In this document: positions 60,096 to 64,000 of the stretch, piece by piece | Layout of the letters: each line of letters begins with the position of its first letter | How positions within the stretch are numbered: position 1 is the stretch's first letter | Translations under genes and position numbers: made by a program | Assembly: GCA_018398805.1 (NCBI GenBank) | Contig: JAGFBZ010002039.1 | Location: 124,001 to 188,000, forward strand | DNA: 64,000 nucleotides | DNA from: Hirundichthys speculiger | Lineage: Eukaryota > Chordata > Actinopteri > Beloniformes > Exocoetidae | Direction of reading: 5' to 3' | The notes under the pieces: generated by a model | Told to the model about the DNA's origin: nothing | The model's database searches: none | What the model saw: only the letters and a program-made list of their open reading frames with translations

Positions 60096-60290
60096 TTGTC
60101 ATGATCTTGCTTTTGTTTTGAACTTTTCGCATTTGAGGTTTTTCTTAGTTCTCCATGTTTTCTTGTGTTTCTTGTGTCCTGTTAGTTATTTCCTGTTTTA
60201 CTTTGAAGGTTTATTTCCTTGTCTTTACTTCGGGTTTGACTTCCCATTTCTCCTGACTGTTGACACCTGCAGTGTCATCAAACACAGGTA
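60096..60290 (+). repeat. LTR-like repeat, third copy
   Basis: It starts cttgtcatgatcttgctttt and includes tttcctgttttactttgaag, shared with the copy at 6335-6739. The 3' end is lost. The start agrees with the TGTCATG terminus of the 140-bp element at 3470. Confidence 0.45.
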
Positions 60291-60639
60291 AACTCTCAGT
60301 ATACCACATGCATGAAAACTTACAACAAAGAGTTAAATAATCAGAGACTTTCCCTCTGGGTAATTTGTCAAGGATTACACCATCTGTACGACTCTATCTG
60401 CCTGTATAGTCTTAAATCCATGTAGAGAGATCTATCTCTACATAATGGGAGCTCCAACAGTCTTCAGAGTTAACCAGTCAAAATCACAAGTGGGCCTGTA
60501 GGCAATTGGTATACTTTTGTCTTTAATTAAAGAGGTTCTAATTAAAACCTGATAAATAAGCTGTTGCTGTAATAGTTGAAATAATGTTTGGGGTTGCATT
60601 CTGCAGGGAGCCATGCGCCACAAAGGACTGTATAAGAAA

Positions 60640-60960
60640 TTGGAAGACTTATTTGTTGAAAAGTACTAATCAAAACAGAGATATAAAAGAGCATTGGAGA
60701 CACTGAATTAACCATGGAACACAGTCAAAACCACCATCAATAAGTGGAAAAAATGTGGCACTAGAGAGACATTGCAAACATCTGATGTTTAATAGATGAT
60801 CTCTATAGATCTGTATCTATACACTTCAATAAAGTATATCTAATCTAATCTAATCTAATCTGGAATACCGTCCAAAACTGATGAAAGGTTGAGGAGAGAA
60901 ACAGTAACAGTGCAGGAAGGAACTACATGAATTTCTGACAGGTACTGGTCACTTCTTGCG
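60640..60960 (+). mobile_element. Tc1-like relic with a short retroposed insert
   Basis: The relic reads NTVKTTINKWKKCGT, then RETLQTSG and, after a 78-bp insert, KTDERLRRETVTVQ, which follows the DNA-binding domain of a Tc1-like transposase (helix-turn-helix then the GRP/K-D-R region). Stops and a frameshift are present. Ends were not located. Confidence 0.5.
60785..60862 (+). mobile_element. Short retroposed tail with (TCTAA)n
   Basis: It interrupts the Tc1-like relic and is flanked by atctg on both sides (60780-60784 and 60858-60862). It contains ttcaataaagtatatc, with an AATAAA signal, and ends in five tctaa units. It is a strongly truncated LINE/SINE 3' end. Confidence 0.5.
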
Positions 60961-60962
60961 TG

Positions 60963-62694
60963 TGACTACCATCTTCTGCATTCTTTACAAGTCTGAGCTG
61001 TGGGGTAGGATAGTAAGACAGAAGATGCTTCTTACAAAAAAATAAAATAAAATAAAAATATAAGTCTGTCTGAACGTGGAAAAATGTGTTATGGTGTGAC
61101 AAGATGAAAATAAATACTCGACTAGTATTACCTGGAGTAATATGTAATAATTCCGGAGGACGTCTGTTATATTTATTCAGCACGAGTGTCTGCAACTTCT
61201 AAAGTAAAATTTCCATTGTAAATGTCCCTATTTCAGGAAACGCATAGCTCATGGGATCATTTTAGCTCACTGGCTGCCATCATTTAGAAACAATCTGTGT
61301 GTACAAGTTAGCAGTTAGCATTTGAGCATATTCAAGTTAAAAAAAATATATCTCATTTTGAATTTGCTGTACATGACCACAATGTTAGTGTACTTATAGT
61401 CAGCCAAAACATTTTTAGCAAAGCTGAAGGCTGAGCAAGAGAAGCAACTGAGAGAGAGCTGACTAGTCATTTCCTAGTGCGATTTTCATGTAGGTGGAGG
61501 TAAACAATTTACGGCACAAGATGTCTTAGTAAGGAAGCACATAGACCATTTATCTCTGTCTGGGGAAGCATGCCACAAATGAACCATGTTTGGGCTGATT
61601 TCAGTACAGAGAAAGTAGATGAAAACACTCGATGACCTAAAAATGACCCCTGAGCTGTGGCAGAAATGTAAAAAAAAGTGCAAATAAAGCAAAGTGTGAG
61701 CATACAAAGGCAATTAAAAAAAAAAGGTTTGTATTGATTGCCTCCATGCACCATTATACTGACTCACTATTTAATTGGTTTGAAACCAACAACCAACATT
61801 CAAATAAACATCGTAAAAAATTCCACCTGTTAGAACTGCAGACAAGCAATATTACTTTATGGACTAAATTCCTTTTAAGTTTGTCTTATTCAAGCCAATA
61901 AGATAAATACGATGCTCCAAGAGAATCTAAACAACCTTAATGTTGTTTGGATGGCTTCGGTGCTCAAGTCTTACTGGAGCTCCTTTCCTTATTTAAAAGC
62001 ACTCTCAAACTGTAGACTCACTGAGTCTAAAAGCAACACAGATGATAAAACATGTACATACAGATACGTCATTAGATACACAAATACAAACATACATATA
62101 CAGTCACATAAAAGAGAAAGCAGACTGTTTTTCAGTTTTAAGGTTCGTACTTTACAAGGTCTTAAAACATGGTAAAATCAGCGTCAGATGAAAACAATAC
62201 TGGCTTTCCTGTTCTTGAGTATAACCAATGATGTATTCCTTTCATACCTTCTGTAGTTACTATCATGGAGGTGTTTCTTGACTGTAGATTTTTACAATGA
62301 TATGCCTTCCTTCTCCAGAGTATTCTTGACTTCTCTTGATGTTGTGAAGGGGATTCTCTTCACCAGGGAAAAGACTCTGGATTCATACACTTGAAGTTCT
62401 TTTCAAAGTAGTTTGATGTTGTCGAGCTCAGCAGCACTTTGCTCCTATTTATGAATGTTGTTTTGGCTGCAGCTAAGGTTTTTTTCTCTCTCTCCTACAC
62501 ATTTAGGTTGTTTTCTTTCAACCTAATAAGGGTTTTCTTCACTTGCATTAGTATCTCTTTGGACTTCATATTGGTTACTTCAGTCAAACAGCTGCCAAAT
62601 GCCAACTTCAGCACCCAATATCAATTTCAGACCTTTTATCTGCTTCACTGATCTATACTGTAAGTATTGAGGGATGGGACCACACTTGGGACCA
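60963..62694. other. No gene recognised
   Basis: I searched this stretch for the missing 5' exons of ube2f on the minus strand (residues up to Val94) and found nothing resembling them. No repeats were assigned. Confidence 0.45.
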
Positions 62695-62765
62695 CACTAG
62701 GGATGGAACGGTTACCGGTATTATGGTAAAGCATGGTAAAATTGTGACTGTGTCTCGCATGAATA
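62695..62765. mobile_element. hAT-like terminal fragment
   Basis: The segment actagggatggaacggttac followed by cggtattatggtaaagc resembles the tagggatg... termini of the other hAT copies in this window. Only this end is seen. Confidence 0.35.
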
Positions 62766-63741
62766 TGTAGCTTGTAACATTGGTATCGTAACGTAATCAA
62801 CATAATAGCTTATTAACTAGTAAAATGACAGGCTTTTGAAACAACAACTGTAGTTAGAAAAAATCATTTTTTACTTACAGCCTTACGTTGTGGTGGCATA
62901 GATCCAGGTTTTAAGCACAACTTATAAACTACTGTGGGCACCGTAATTTGAACAGTCATTTTGATGATCAAATCACACAAGTTAAGTTGAGTTACACTTT
63001 GCTGGTGGTGTTCCGAAAATAAATGATTATTAAATTAATCATTTCATCCACAAAATTTGAATCCACAATGATTTGAATTAGAGTGGCTGTAACATATAAG
63101 AGATCAAACCAACAACTTAAGGCAAATGGTAATTTTTTTTGGAGAATAGTGCACCTCTCCCACTGTCAGCTGTTTATTTCAGACATGAGTGTTACCCCGA
63201 TGAACTGAACTGGTGATGTTCCCTGAAGAGCTGACATTTGGAAATGTGAGGTCAATCTGATAAATTGTTCTGGGGAATAATTTTCCTTTTTCTTGGGAAA
63301 TATGGAGTTTTGCTTTCTTCATTACAGCAATTTCCCTGAAGAGAAGCATTACAGCTTCACAGCTCTAAACACAGCATCTTGTCTGTTACAGTGGCCAATA
63401 AAAACTTGCATCATTACTGAAATAATTACATATGTTACACATCTTAAGTATGAATAAAACTAAGCATCCAATGGTATCATTTGTTCTAATAGAGATAGGA
63501 TTCATATTCAGTTAGACTGAACCCACCAAAAACGTTTCATAGACAACAGTACAGTAATGTGCAAACGCCTTTAGTTGGCCATTTAATTAGTTGGCTGATT
63601 ATTGGGCATTTTTAATAATCACCATCAGTCAATGAAAAACCCATACTAATCGACTTCTACTCAGCATGGACAGAAAATAAAACCACACAATATTCAGAAC
63701 AAAATGACTCTTCAAGCGAAGGTTAGTATTGAGTGTGAGCT

Positions 63742-63880
63742 CAGAACCAGAATCAGAATCAATCAGAACCAAATTTATTGTCGCCACTGAGCCAGCGTCC
63801 CAACACAGCAGAATTTGACTTCCCAGTTCACCGTCCAAGAGAAACATACAAAAACATCACAACATATGGACAGGAGTCAA
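63742..63880 (-). mobile_element. LINE 3' tail, minus orientation
   Basis: On the minus strand it ends acaataaatttggttctgat with a TTCTGA-type tail, and its body extends to higher coordinates (to about 63880). This is a common fish non-LTR 3' end. Confidence 0.45.
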
Positions 63881-63903
63881 CGGTGCTTGGGTCAGCGCTA
63901 TAA

Positions 63904-64000
63904 GGGCCTGATTTACTAAGATCCTAAATAAAGAGTACTAAATTGCGTGTGCACTGAAAAAGTTTGTGCGTGCTGTTGTTGTGTGTTTTGCGGGTGATCA
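63904..64000. mobile_element. Start of a Harbinger-like MITE, cut by window end
   Basis: A TAA (63901-63903) precedes gggcctgatttactaagatc, followed by G/T-rich subterminal sequence (gcgtgtgcactg, ttgtgcgtgctg). This is the terminus I associate with 3-bp TWA-duplicating Harbinger MITEs. The other end lies outside the window. Confidence 0.55.

Noticed and set aside
62865..62960. Upstream ube2f exon on the minus strand (reads ...VQITVPTVVYKLCLKPGSMP)
   Set aside because: A passing resemblance to the FQLTVTP region of UBE2F is only four or five residues long. It lacks the GYYQGG and FETEVPDAYNMV segments.

Overview
The window is vertebrate nuclear DNA, almost certainly from a teleost fish. It is AT-rich and intron-dominated, with GT/AG splice sites, and is densely loaded with fish-type transposons: Tc1-like, hAT, Harbinger/ISL2EU-like and L2- or Rex-like LINEs, tRNA-headed SINEs and TTAA-flanked MITEs. 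There are no bacterial operons, CRISPR arrays or rRNA genes. The long list of short open frames is almost entirely noise.

One protein gene is firmly identified: the 3' half of ube2f, the NEDD8-conjugating E2 enzyme, on the minus strand. Five coding exons (58955-59025, 58586-58643, 49134-49166, 46369-46431, 27288-27338) join in frame into the last 91 residues of a protein that is about 185 residues in the family. They include the active-site cysteine and the stop codon. The 5' exons were not found and should lie beyond position 64000. The coding exons total 276 bases across 31.7 kb. The introns, from 0.3 to 19 kb, hold most of the transposon relics.

Layout. 1-27 kb lies downstream (3') of ube2f. 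It has no recognised host gene, but carries an LTR-like 140-bp element and a complete hAT element (3.5-4.4 kb), a Tc1 copy with two later insertions (9.9-11.4 kb), a 1.2-kb foldback element flanked by TTA (12.36-13.53 kb), a LINE endonuclease relic (13.8-14.1 kb), hAT pieces, a tRNA-headed SINE and a TTAA-flanked MITE (23.25-23.65 kb). 27-46 kb is the last ube2f intron, with a SINE, a three-layer transposon nest (31.5-34.4 kb), an L2 relic and a hAT transposase relic. 46-59 kb holds the central exons, a complete hAT element with remains of a BED finger (47.15-48.02 kb), LINE fragments, a GC-rich retroelement body (55 kb) and mixed hAT remains (56-57.6 kb). 59-64 kb is the intron 5' of the first visible exon, with a perfect hairpin, a Tigger-like palindromic element, a Tc1 relic and the start of a Harbinger-like element cut by the window end.

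Two places might hold unrecognised coding exons (4928-5354 plus, 15790-15921 minus). Both are weakly supported. I saw no convincing new biological system. The most unusual objects are the foldback element, a 27-bp perfect hairpin next to a second hairpin inside a Tc1 relic, and the triple nest. Family names for repeats come from recognition by eye, without database searches.
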